From: Lachnospiraceae bacterium
GTDB lineage: Bacteria > Bacillota > Clostridia > Lachnospirales > Lachnospiraceae
Assembly (NCBI GenBank): GCA_017480195.1
Contig: JAFVBE010000009.1
Span: forward strand, 1 to 64,000
DNA length: 64,000 nt
Reading direction: 5' to 3'
In this document: one piece after another, positions 36,390 to 44,095 of the stretch
Layout: every line of letters begins with the position of its first letter
Numbering within the stretch: the stretch's first letter is position 1
The notes under the pieces: model-generated
Seen by the model: the letters and a program-made list of their open reading frames with translations, nothing else
Told to the model about the DNA's origin: nothing
Databases searched by the model: none
Made by a program: the position numbers and the translations under genes

Positions 36390-37769
36390 ATGTTGCAGAT
36401 AATTTATGATTTGGTTTATTGCCTTATCGAAGGAACAGCATATACACTTTCAGCCTGGTTACTTATAACAGGCTTCTTTGGTTATCCGTTAAAAAAAGTA
36501 TCAAACAGAAAAAATATGCTAATTACGGTTATTAGTATATATGTGATACTAAGTACGGCGCTTTTAACTGTGACAGATAAGATGCCTTTTGAAACAACGA
36601 TAAACGGAGTACTGGTTTTATTTTTATTGATTTATTTTATCACGCAGCTTTTATGTAAAAAGATAAAGGCTTTTTTTATTACGGTTACTGCTTTTGAAGT
36701 TATAACTATTCTTTTAGGTATTTTATATACATTGGATACTATGATTGAGGAAAGCATAAAAACACCCGTATATATGGTAAATATTACATCGATATTATTG
36801 ATATTGCTTTTACTTATTGTAGTATGGATTTTATCATTTCTTTCGAGCAGGAGAAGAAAAGGTCCGATGGCTTTATCACTGGTTGCGGCAGTTTTCCTGG
36901 TATTTCTTTTGATAGATAATGTCATCTTTTCCGTTCTTAGGATAGACAGATATTTAAATACTGAACCTTTGATTTCGCTTCGGTTTGTATATAGCGGGGA
37001 TATGGGCGGCAGGACATACAGTATAATAATGCTTGCCATAACTGTAATCATTTTACTTATCTCCATACTGCTTATCATAAAGGAATCGGAATCAATGTAT
37101 TTTCGTGAAAAAAATACTGTAAATGAGTACTATATCGAAGCCCAGAAGGAACACTATGAGGGACTTATAGCTTCCAATCGAGAGATAAGAAAAATCAGAC
37201 ATGATTTGAAAAATCATACCTACTGTCTGCAGGAGTTATATAAGAGCAAAAAATATGATGAGCTTGGAAACTATATCAAGGATATGGCCAAGTTGGTTGA
37301 GCAGGCAGACACAAGCGTACACGCAGGTGATGAGATAGTAGATGCAATCTGCTCGGAAAAGAAGAATAAAGCAGCTAAGAAGGGAATAACACTTACGGTT
37401 GACGGAAAGCTTTCAGGCGTTAAGCTCTCGGCACTTGATACCTGTACCATCCTCGCTAATATACTTGATAATGCAATCGAAGCAGTAGAAAATCTTAATG
37501 AAGATAAAAAACATATTGAACTGACATTTAAAAGAAATGAAAACTATATGATAATTACAGAGGCAAATCCTACAGCCCATGAACCGGACATTAGAGACAA
37601 TAATATTATCACAACCAAAAAAGATAAGTCCAATCATGGTTTCGGATTAATCAACATTAAAGATACTGTTGAGAAGTATGAAGGTGAATGCTTCCTATCC
37701 TCGACACAAGATGACAAATCCGAATATTATATATTTAAAATAGAAATCATTCTTCCGGTTAATCAATAA
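36390..37769 (+). CDS. GHKL (AgrC/NatK-like) sensor histidine kinase
   Basis: A kinase of about 459 residues with six or so membrane helices in the first 240 residues and a cytoplasmic GHKL module. The phospho-acceptor lies in REIRKIRHDLKNH, and the ATP lid region reads LANILDNAIEAV and SNHGFGLINIKDTVEKYEG, typical of peptide-sensing AgrC-like kinases. It is the natural partner of the LytTR regulator just upstream. The ATG at 36390 is preferred because AGGA precedes it by 8 nt; a GTG at 36369 in the same frame would add seven residues. The neighbouring peptidase and ABC exporter suggest the ligand is a peptide (inference). Confidence 0.88.
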   Translation: MLQIIYDLVYCLIEGTAYTLSAWLLITGFFGYPLKKVSNRKNMLITVISIYVILSTALLTVTDKMPFETTINGVLVLFLLIYFITQLLCKKIKAFFITVTAFEVITILLGILYTLDTMIEESIKTPVYMVNITSILLILLLLIVVWILSFLSSRRRKGPMALSLVAAVFLVFLLIDNVIFSVLRIDRYLNTEPLISLRFVYSGDMGGRTYSIIMLAITVIILLISILLIIKESESMYFREKNTVNEYYIEAQKEHYEGLIASNREIRKIRHDLKNHTYCLQELYKSKKYDELGNYIKDMAKLVEQADTSVHAGDEIVDAICSEKKNKAAKKGITLTVDGKLSGVKLSALDTCTILANILDNAIEAVENLNEDKKHIELTFKRNENYMIITEANPTAHEPDIRDNNIITTKKDKSNHGFGLINIKDTVEKYEGECFLSSTQDDKSEYYIFKIEIILPVNQ

Positions 37770-37811
37770 ATGTATTTCATGGGTAAGGCTTCGGTGACAT
37801 TAAGACAAAAG

Positions 37812-38612
37812 TTACAAACTCTTTGATTTATCCGTACAGGCTTTCATAGCTTCGATGACGGAGCTGCGGAAGCCTTTTTCTTCGAGCACACGAACAGCCT
37901 CTATGGTTGTACCGGCAGGAGAGCAGACCATATCCTTAAGCTCACCCGGATGCTTGCCCGTCTCAATTACCATCTTTGCACTGCCAAGTACGGCCTGAGC
38001 CGCGAACTTGTATGCCTTGTCTCTTGGCATACCGTCAAGTACGGCTGCATCTGCCATAGCTTCAATGAACATAAATACATAAGCAGGAGAACTGCCGCTT
38101 ACGGATACAACTACATCCATAAGATTTTCCGATATTTCTTCGGCAAGTCCGAAGCTTTTTAAAAGTGACATTATGTAAGAAAATTCTTCTTCATTTACAA
38201 GAGAGTTTTTACATACTGCAGTTATGCCTTCACCTACCAATGCAGGAGTGTTAGGCATGGTTCTTACTATCTTGACATTGTTTCCGATTCGCTTGGCGAG
38301 CCAAGCTAAAGTTTTTCCGGGAGCTATTGTTACTACAATCTGATTATCAGAGATTGTGTCTTTTATTTCAGCAATAACTGTCTCATAAAACTGAGGCTTA
38401 ACAGATAAGAATAAAACCTCTGAGGAAGATGCAACTTCTTTATTGTCAAGAGTTGTATTTATATTAAGTTTGTCTGATGCTTTCTTAATTGCAGTTTCCG
38501 AAGCGTCTGCTGCTATAATTTCAGAAGCCTTGATGTTAGCATTATTTATAAGTCCTCCGATTATCGCCGATGCCATATTGCCACAGCCTATAAACCCTAC
38601 CTTGTATTTCAT
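37812..38612 (-). CDS. proC: Pyrroline-5-carboxylate reductase
   Basis: Reduces 1-pyrroline-5-carboxylate to proline with NAD(P)H, the last step of proline synthesis. The 266-residue product has the Rossmann motif VGFIGCGNMASAIIGGL at the N-terminus, VKPQFYETV, RTMPNTPALVGEG and the C-terminal signature GSSPAYVFMFIEAMADAAVLDG. The 3' end faces the kinase gene convergently with a 42-nt gap and no obvious terminator. Confidence 0.95.
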   Translation of the reverse strand: MKYKVGFIGCGNMASAIIGGLINNANIKASEIIAADASETAIKKASDKLNINTTLDNKEVASSSEVLFLSVKPQFYETVIAEIKDTISDNQIVVTIAPGKTLAWLAKRIGNNVKIVRTMPNTPALVGEGITAVCKNSLVNEEEFSYIMSLLKSFGLAEEISENLMDVVVSVSGSSPAYVFMFIEAMADAAVLDGMPRDKAYKFAAQAVLGSAKMVIETGKHPGELKDMVCSPAGTTIEAVRVLEEKGFRSSVIEAMKACTDKSKSL

Positions 38613-38702
38613 AATTACTTATCCTGTTGCAGTAAAATTACTGTTTCCTTTCTATTAGAATCATTATTTTATATTGATATATCTTTAATTTTTATCTATA
38701 CC

Positions 38703-39470
38703 TTATATTTCTTCCTTGGCATATTGCTTTCTCATTTTCATCATCTTTTGCTTTAATTTTCTATTAAGTATATATTGTCTTACTTTGATTGCAACATTTG
38801 GCTTATCGCTGATTATTCCGTCGACATTATTGTATATACATTTTCCCATCAGTCTGGCACGATTGACAGTCCATACATATACAGGCTTGTTATAAAGCTT
38901 CATACGCTTTATAAATCCCGGTGTTGCAAGCTTATAATGAGGTGATACGAAATCCGCATTACATGCGGCTATCCTTGTCATTGGGAAATATTCGTGTAAT
39001 CTTGTCTTTAATGATGCTCCCTTTACTCCAAGCAATAAACCTGTCTTAATATATGGGTCATAGTCATGTATTGCTTTGACGGTTTTATCTATAAAGGATT
39101 TCATCATAAATTCATCATAGCGATACAGCTTTGTTACCATATCTATGACGCGTTTTTCATAGCCTGATTCTTTAAGCTCTATATCAAGCTTGATTTTTCC
39201 TTTGCATAGCTCAAGTACCTCAGATAAAAGAGGAACACGATAGTTCTCTTTTGATGTAATGCTGCATAGCTTGTCATAGGTAAGAGATGAGATTTCGCTT
39301 CCTCTAATTTCGTCATCATGGAAAACTATAAGCTGGTTGTCCTTTGTCTTCCTTATGTCAAATTCTGCGTAGTCGGTTTTTAATTTAATCGCTATCTTAA
39401 AAGCCTCAAGTGTGTTCTCGTGATGCGCCAACGCACTGGCACCACGATGAGCTATAATAACAGGATTCAT
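38703..39470 (-). CDS. Glycerophosphodiester phosphodiesterase
   Basis: Hydrolyses glycerophosphodiesters to glycerol-3-phosphate and an alcohol. The 255-residue TIM-barrel protein has AHRGASALAHHENTLEAF at the N-terminus with the catalytic His, EFDIRKTKDNQLIVFHDDE with the metal-binding Glu/Asp and second His, and LDIELKESG. The C-terminal 25 residues are basic (RKLKQKMMKMRKQYAKEE) and not part of the barrel. No signal peptide, so probably cytoplasmic. It lies 13 nt after the ClpX-like gene on the same strand, so co-transcription is likely. Confidence 0.9.
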   Translation of the reverse strand: MNPVIIAHRGASALAHHENTLEAFKIAIKLKTDYAEFDIRKTKDNQLIVFHDDEIRGSEISSLTYDKLCSITSKENYRVPLLSEVLELCKGKIKLDIELKESGYEKRVIDMVTKLYRYDEFMMKSFIDKTVKAIHDYDPYIKTGLLLGVKGASLKTRLHEYFPMTRIAACNADFVSPHYKLATPGFIKRMKLYNKPVYVWTVNRARLMGKCIYNNVDGIISDKPNVAIKVRQYILNRKLKQKMMKMRKQYAKEEI

Positions 39471-39483
39471 ATAACCTCCTATT

Positions 39484-40875
39484 CTAATTTGCGCCTCTTA
39501 GTTCTATGATTGGGGAGCCCTTGCCGTTGATGTAATCGCCGGTTATGGTTACCGTACCTATGTTATCATCACGAGGAATCTCATACATTATATCAAGCAT
39601 GAATTTTTCGATGATGGCACGAAGCGCCCTTGCACCTGTCTTTTTCTCCATAGCTTTTTCGGCTATTGTCTCGTATGCTGATTCATCGAATTTTAGATTT
39701 ACTTCATCCAATGCAAGAAGCTTCTGGTATTGCTTTAAGATTGCATTCTTAGGCTCCTTCAATATCTTAACATACATATCCTTATCGAGTGCATCAAGGG
39801 TAAATATTACAGGCAATCTGCCTAGGAATTCAGGTATCATACCGAAGTCTCGTAAATCCTCGACTGTAACCTCCTGCATAAGATTAGGCTCATTGTCATA
39901 TTTATCCTTCAGGTCAGCATTGAAGCCCATAGAGGACTGCTTGGATAATCTTTCCTTTATGATATCCTCTATATCGGGAAATGCACCGCCGCATATAAAC
40001 AATATGTTCTGGGTATTCATGGTTGTCATAGGTGTCATAGCATTTTTGCTTCCTGAACCGACAGGTACCTCGACCTCGGCACCCTCTAATATTTTAAGAA
40101 GTCCTTGCTGTACGGACTCACCACTTACATCTCGGCTTCTGGTTTCCTTTTTCTTGGCTATCTTGTCTATCTCATCTATGAATACAATTCCGTGCTCTGC
40201 CTTTTCTACATCATTATCTGCAACTGCAAGGAGCTTTGATAATATGCTTTCCACATCATCACCTATGTAACCTGCCTCTGTAAGTGAGGTGGCATCTGTT
40301 ATCGCAAGCGGAACATTTAACAGCTTGGCTATGGTTTTTACGAGATAAGTTTTACCACAGCCTGTAGGACCAAGCATAAGCATATTTGATTTCTCTATTT
40401 CTATATCGTCCATTGTTCCGGTTATAACTCTCTTGTAATGGTTGTAAACTGCAACGGACATCGCTTTCTTGGCATATTCCTGACCGACTACATATTCATC
40501 AAGCATTGCCTTGATTTTATGAGGTGCAGGAATATTTTGAAGAGTGAGAGGTTCTTCATCTTTTTTCTTCTCCGTCTTCTTTTTCTTCTTAACCTTCTGA
40601 GACTTCGGAATGTCATCAAAAGGCATAAACTGTGACATATTTATGTTCGGCATATGCGAGAGGTCTATGAACTGCATTTGATTGCCGTTGAATGCATCAA
40701 AGCTCTTCTGCATACATTCATTGCATATGTGCATATTACCGGGCAGCGTTATAAAAGGACCTGCTGTTGATTCAGGTCTTCTGCACAGGTAGCAGTATGC
40801 TTCATATTCATCATTATCTTTTTCTTCTGTATTCTTCTCGTCTGTATCGTCGGTCAGGTCAATATTATTTGGCAT
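39484..40875 (-). CDS. clpX: ClpX-type AAA+ unfoldase
   Basis: A 463-residue unfoldase that would feed substrates to ClpP. It has the N-terminal zinc-binding domain (CYLC, then ICNEC about 23 residues later), a Lys-rich linker (about residues 93-105, unusually long), then the AAA+ core: GPTGCGKTYLV (Walker A), DATSLTEAGYIGDDVES, GIVFIDEIDKIA (Walker B), the sensor and the C-terminal KTGARALRAIIEKFMLDIMYEIP. The ClpP-docking loop, normally IGF, reads MGF here (SSMGFNADL). clpP is not adjacent, and the longer linker suggests this may be a second ClpX paralogue in the genome; that needs the whole genome. Confidence 0.88.
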   Translation of the reverse strand: MPNNIDLTDDTDEKNTEEKDNDEYEAYCYLCRRPESTAGPFITLPGNMHICNECMQKSFDAFNGNQMQFIDLSHMPNINMSQFMPFDDIPKSQKVKKKKKTEKKKDEEPLTLQNIPAPHKIKAMLDEYVVGQEYAKKAMSVAVYNHYKRVITGTMDDIEIEKSNMLMLGPTGCGKTYLVKTIAKLLNVPLAITDATSLTEAGYIGDDVESILSKLLAVADNDVEKAEHGIVFIDEIDKIAKKKETRSRDVSGESVQQGLLKILEGAEVEVPVGSGSKNAMTPMTTMNTQNILFICGGAFPDIEDIIKERLSKQSSMGFNADLKDKYDNEPNLMQEVTVEDLRDFGMIPEFLGRLPVIFTLDALDKDMYVKILKEPKNAILKQYQKLLALDEVNLKFDESAYETIAEKAMEKKTGARALRAIIEKFMLDIMYEIPRDDNIGTVTITGDYINGKGSPIIELRGAN

Positions 40876-40948
40876 TATTATTCCTCCGTTGTAAAACTGA
40901 TAAGAAGATTATAACACTTTTTTTGTTTACTGCAAATGGAAATGATAG

Positions 40949-41446
40949 TTAAGACATAAATCCTTTGAACATATTGAATTTCTGTCTGTCTGCAGGGGAG
41001 AGTGATTCCTCTATAACATCCATCAGAGCGGCAGTCTCATCCTTTGTGAAGTTCATATTTCTGCGGTTAAGCTCCTGATTTATCTTCATTATCTCAGGAA
41101 GTAATTCTTCTATGGATTTGTTCCTGCTTTTGTCTCTTATTTCCATTATGATTTTTAATTTAATCGGGTCGATGTTTCTTAGGCGCTCGTTATTGGTAAG
41201 GTTGAGGTTTTGAGAGCTGTTGTTCTGTGAGTTTTCATCTTGTATGCTCTGAGTGCGTTGTGTATGCTGTGCATTGTGAAGGTTTTGTGCATTCTGTGTA
41301 TTGGCTGAATTATTTGTAGAACTATTTGCGGAATTATCTGAATAAGAATTATTTGACATACTCCTTGCGAATTTATTCTGATTGCTAAAATTATTGTTAT
41401 TGTTGTTATAATTTCTATTTTGGGAATTAAAAAAATTATTATACAT
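40949..41446 (-). CDS. Asn-rich hypothetical protein
   Basis: A 165-residue protein I do not recognise. Residues 1-85 are low complexity, dominated by Asn, Ser and Gln, with runs of N and short HTQRTQ-like units. Residues 86-165 look like a folded helical domain: LRNIDPIKLKIIMEIRDKSR, then EELLPEIMKINQEL, ALMDVIEESLSPADRQKF. It has a GGGAGG site and follows the gene at 41463 by 16 nt. No signal peptide. The low-complexity N-terminus next to a cysteine-rich neighbour recalls spore-coat morphogenetic proteins, but that is speculation. Confidence 0.65.
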   Translation of the reverse strand: MYNNFFNSQNRNYNNNNNNFSNQNKFARSMSNNSYSDNSANSSTNNSANTQNAQNLHNAQHTQRTQSIQDENSQNNSSQNLNLTNNERLRNIDPIKLKIIMEIRDKSRNKSIEELLPEIMKINQELNRRNMNFTKDETAALMDVIEESLSPADRQKFNMFKGFMS

Positions 41447-41462
41447 ATTGGAACCTCCCTGG

Positions 41463-42068
41463 TTATGTTTCTTTGTTTAATATATTAAGTACGCTGTCAT
41501 AAAGACTGTCATCAGTTTCGTTATTTTGTGCAGTATGTGTATTGTTATGTCTGTTTTCATATAAATTGTCTTGATGATATCCGTCCGGATTATCTGCTGC
41601 AGCACCATATATATCATCATACATTCTGCTTGCCTTTGAGTAGGCATCGTCGTTACCTGATGAATTCTGGTTTATCATATTCATAAGCTGCATCATTTTG
41701 CTTACATCAGACATATTTATATCAGAGGATTGAGAGCCGCCGGTTGGATTAAAGCTGTTCATGGAATTCATCATGCTAATTATTTTTTGCATATTTTTAA
41801 TGGAAGAAGCATAATCTCCGGGCATAAATTTGCACATATCATATATCATATCCTCTGTACTGCCCGGATGACAGTCGAAGCCACATTCGGATATATAGGC
41901 TTTGTCCTCAAGACAGTTGAGTATTGACATAAGCTCCCTGTATTTGATAAGCATTACTAACATTTTCTTGTACGGATAATCTACGAATGCGACGATTGCC
42001 TCGAGCAGGAACAATGAATTATCGGTTATTAATTTGTCCAATGGATGAAAGCTGTTCATTGTATCCAC
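41463..42068 (-). CDS. Hypothetical protein with Met/Asn-rich C-terminal half
   Basis: A 201-residue protein of unknown function. The N-terminal 95 residues look folded and mainly helical (LDKLITDNSLFLLEAIVAFVDYPYKKMLVMLIKY is a hydrophobic helical stretch, then ECGFDCHPGSTEDMIYDMC), and the rest is rich in Met, Asn and Ser (KIISMMNSMNSFNPTGG, MMQLMNMINQN) with an Asp/Asn/His tail. It lies just before the Asn-rich gene and is probably co-transcribed with it. No signal peptide or clear membrane helix beyond the hydrophobic stretch. No function is assigned. Confidence 0.6.
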   Translation of the reverse strand: MDTMNSFHPLDKLITDNSLFLLEAIVAFVDYPYKKMLVMLIKYRELMSILNCLEDKAYISECGFDCHPGSTEDMIYDMCKFMPGDYASSIKNMQKIISMMNSMNSFNPTGGSQSSDINMSDVSKMMQLMNMINQNSSGNDDAYSKASRMYDDIYGAAADNPDGYHQDNLYENRHNNTHTAQNNETDDSLYDSVLNILNKET

Positions 42069-42129
42069 ACCTTGTTGACTGTCTTGTTATACTATATGAA
42101 TTACGAATGTAAAATATTAATATGTAGTG

Positions 42130-42155
42130 AAAGGCTGCTGCACTAAGCAGCAACC
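42130..42155 (-). terminator. Terminator of the cysteine-rich protein gene
   Basis: On the minus strand a 9-bp stem with one wobble (42147-42155 with 42133-42141) and a 5-nt loop is followed by a short T-run, 14 nt past the stop codon. Confidence 0.6.
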
Positions 42156-42168
42156 TCTCCGGCAATAA

Positions 42169-42396
42169 TTAGCAGCCACAGCCGCCATTGTTGCCGCAGC
42201 AGCAAAGGAGGATAAGGATTATCCAGATGCAGTCACATCCGCCGCCAAAGCCATTGTTACCAAATGGACCATTGTTATTACCACAGCATGAAAGTAATAA
42301 TAAGATAATAATTATGCAGGAGCAGCTATTGTTTCTTCCGAAACCGAAATCATTGTCACAGCCACAACCGCACTGAGTTGCTGATAAATCGCTCAT
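42169..42396 (-). CDS. High-cysteine chorion-like small protein (HCB13 type)
   Basis: A 75-residue protein rich in Cys, Gly, Asn and Ile/Leu. It starts MSDLSATQCGCGCDND and contains two copies of a unit in which a Cys is followed by seven or eight hydrophobic residues, then Cys pairs and a Gly/Asn stretch (CIIIILLLLSCCGNNN and CIWIILILLCCCGNNG). This matches proteins annotated in Lachnospiraceae as chorion class high-cysteine HCB protein 13, whose role is unknown; a spore-envelope function is a guess. The ATG at 42396 follows TGGAGG; a further upstream in-frame ATG at 42483 lacks a site and would add 29 non-conserved residues. Confidence 0.75.
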   Translation of the reverse strand: MSDLSATQCGCGCDNDFGFGRNNSCSCIIIILLLLSCCGNNNGPFGNNGFGGGCDCIWIILILLCCCGNNGGCGC

Positions 42397-42491
42397 TACA
42401 AAGCCTCCATTAATTTCTTTATGGTATATATTATTCAGGTTTTTTGGATGTGTTAAAAAAGATTTTATTGGTTTTGAAAACAATTATATCT

Positions 42492-42534
42492 ATTATACCC
42501 TTGAAATAAAATAAAGGGGTATAATGGGTATAAT
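42492..42534. promoter_or_regulatory. Inverted repeat with clustered TATAAT boxes
   Basis: ATTATACCC (42492-42500) and GGGTATAAT (42517-42525) form a 9-bp inverted repeat, and GGGTATAAT occurs again directly after (42526-42534). On the minus strand the first arm gives a TATAAT about 95 nt before the cysteine-rich gene; the tandem copies on the plus strand point toward the ATPase gene. No well-spaced -35 is seen, so the roles are unclear. Confidence 0.45.
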
Positions 42535-42603
42535 TAATTTAACTTCAATTTTCTGTCGGGGAATTTGACTCTCAAAATTTTATAAATAGTTGACATAACA
42601 TCT

Positions 42604-42687
42604 CTAAAAACATGCATTTTTATTCTGAAAATAGTCTAAAAATATGCATTTTCATATAAAAACGATACCTAAAATATGAATTTTTGA
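42604..42687. repeat. Three helically phased AT-rich repeats upstream of the AAA ATPase
   Basis: Copies start at 42604, 42636 and 42669. The first two share the pattern CTAAAAAYATGCATTTT, the third reads CTAAAATATGAATTTTT. Spacing is 32-33 bp, close to three DNA turns, so all face the same side of the helix. Each has a near-palindromic centre (ATGCAT flanked by A- and T-tracts). The arrangement suits cooperative binding by a repressor or nucleoid protein in front of the ATPase gene. Confidence 0.6.
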
Positions 42688-42738
42688 ATTGAAAAACCTC
42701 CGATTTTATGCTAAAATTCCCAAAAAGGAGGTGTTATT

Positions 42739-44037
42739 ATGCTTAAACGTAAGTTTTATAATGTTTTGTTGGAATGGAAAAACAAGAAAAAACAATCATG
42801 CCTTCTTGTAAAAGGTGCAAGGCAAATCGGAAAAACATATATTATAGATTTGTTTGGACGAGAAAACTATAAAAGTTATATTTATATTAATTTCATAGAA
42901 AATCCGCAGGCAAAGGATATTTTTGAAGGAGAGCTGTCTGCAGAGGAAATATACAAAAGAATATCTTTGGTTATGCCTGAATCAAAATTCAATGAAAAAA
43001 ACACTCTGATTTTCTTGGATGAAATTCAAGAGTGTCCAAATGCAAGAACAGCGTTAAAATTCCTTGCTTTGGATGACCGATTTGATGTGATAGCATCAGG
43101 GTCGCTTTTGGGTATCAGATATAAGGAGGTTACATCCATACCTGTTGGATATGAAGAACAAATTGAGATGTATTCTTTGGATTTTGAGGAATTCTTATGG
43201 GCGATGGGATATGATAAGGAAAAGATTGCAGTTCTTCGTGAATACTTTGATAAGAAAGAAAAAGTACCTGATGCAATAAATGAAAAAATGTTTGCATTGC
43301 TTAGAGAATATATGGCTATTGGAGGCATGCCGGCTGTTGTAGAAACATTTGTTAATACTCATCATTTTGGTGAAGTATACAAGATTCAGCAAATGATTTT
43401 AGATAGTTATTATGATGATATTTCAAAATATGCAACCAATACTGAAAAACCTAAGGTGAAAAATGCATATCTGTCTATTCCAAAGCAGCTTTCTAAAGAA
43501 AATAAAAAATTTCAATTTTCGATTGTGGAAAACAAAGCAACAGCTCGAAAATATGAAAATAGTATTGAGTGGTTAAGGGATGCAGGGTTTATAAAAATGT
43601 GTTACAATGTTTCAACTCCTGATTTTCCGCTTAATGCTTATGAAAGAGATAATCAATATAAGGTATATTCGTCTGATATCGGTATTCTTGTTGCGATGTA
43701 TGGATTTGATATGAAAAAAGCGATTATAGATAATACAATTAAAGGAAATGTGAAGGGTGGTATATACGAAAATCTCGTGATAGATATGTTAAGCAAAAGT
43801 GGACATAAACCAAGCTATTATCGTAATACCGATGGTTCATTGGAAATAGAATTTTTAATTACTGTTGATACTAAGGTTATTCCTATTGAGGTTAAAGCTA
43901 ATAATAATTCTACTATATCGCTTAATAGGCTTCTTGAAAAAGATGATATACCTTATGGATATAAATTAATATCAGGTAATATTGGTATTAATGATAAAAA
44001 AATAGTCATGCCTCTTTATATGGCGATGTTTATATAA
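42739..44037 (+). CDS. AAA ATPase of the DUF4143 (AAA_14) family
   Basis: A 432-residue ATPase. The N-terminal AAA_14 domain has the Walker A motif KGARQIGKTYII (about residues 25-36), FLDEIQECP as Walker B and SGSLLGI as sensor; the C-terminal DUF4143 domain includes ENLVIDMLSKSGHKPSYYR and a restriction-endonuclease-like end, IEFLITVDTKVIPIEVKAN, in which E and K recall a degenerate PD-(D/E)XK site. The family is widespread in gut bacteria, patchily distributed and of unknown role, with suggestions of defence or toxin-antitoxin links. It stands alone, with its own terminator and an AAAGGAGG site, and has a typical accessory-gene look. Confidence 0.88.
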   Translation: MLKRKFYNVLLEWKNKKKQSCLLVKGARQIGKTYIIDLFGRENYKSYIYINFIENPQAKDIFEGELSAEEIYKRISLVMPESKFNEKNTLIFLDEIQECPNARTALKFLALDDRFDVIASGSLLGIRYKEVTSIPVGYEEQIEMYSLDFEEFLWAMGYDKEKIAVLREYFDKKEKVPDAINEKMFALLREYMAIGGMPAVVETFVNTHHFGEVYKIQQMILDSYYDDISKYATNTEKPKVKNAYLSIPKQLSKENKKFQFSIVENKATARKYENSIEWLRDAGFIKMCYNVSTPDFPLNAYERDNQYKVYSSDIGILVAMYGFDMKKAIIDNTIKGNVKGGIYENLVIDMLSKSGHKPSYYRNTDGSLEIEFLITVDTKVIPIEVKANNNSTISLNRLLEKDDIPYGYKLISGNIGINDKKIVMPLYMAMFI

Positions 44038-44071
44038 CAAAACGCTGCAACGATTCTGTTGCAGCGTTTTG
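44038..44071. terminator. Bidirectional terminator between the ATPase gene and argG
   Basis: A 14-bp perfect stem (44038-44051 with 44058-44071) and a 6-nt loop, starting right at the ATPase stop codon, in a convergent gap. The A- and T-rich stem ends can serve both strands. Confidence 0.8.
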
Positions 44072-44095
44072 CTGTTACCTGATTTTATTATATTT

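Noticed and set aside
39545-40270. A 241-codon plus-strand frame
   Set aside because: It is antisense to the ClpX-type gene and has the Ser/Leu-rich composition of an antisense shadow.
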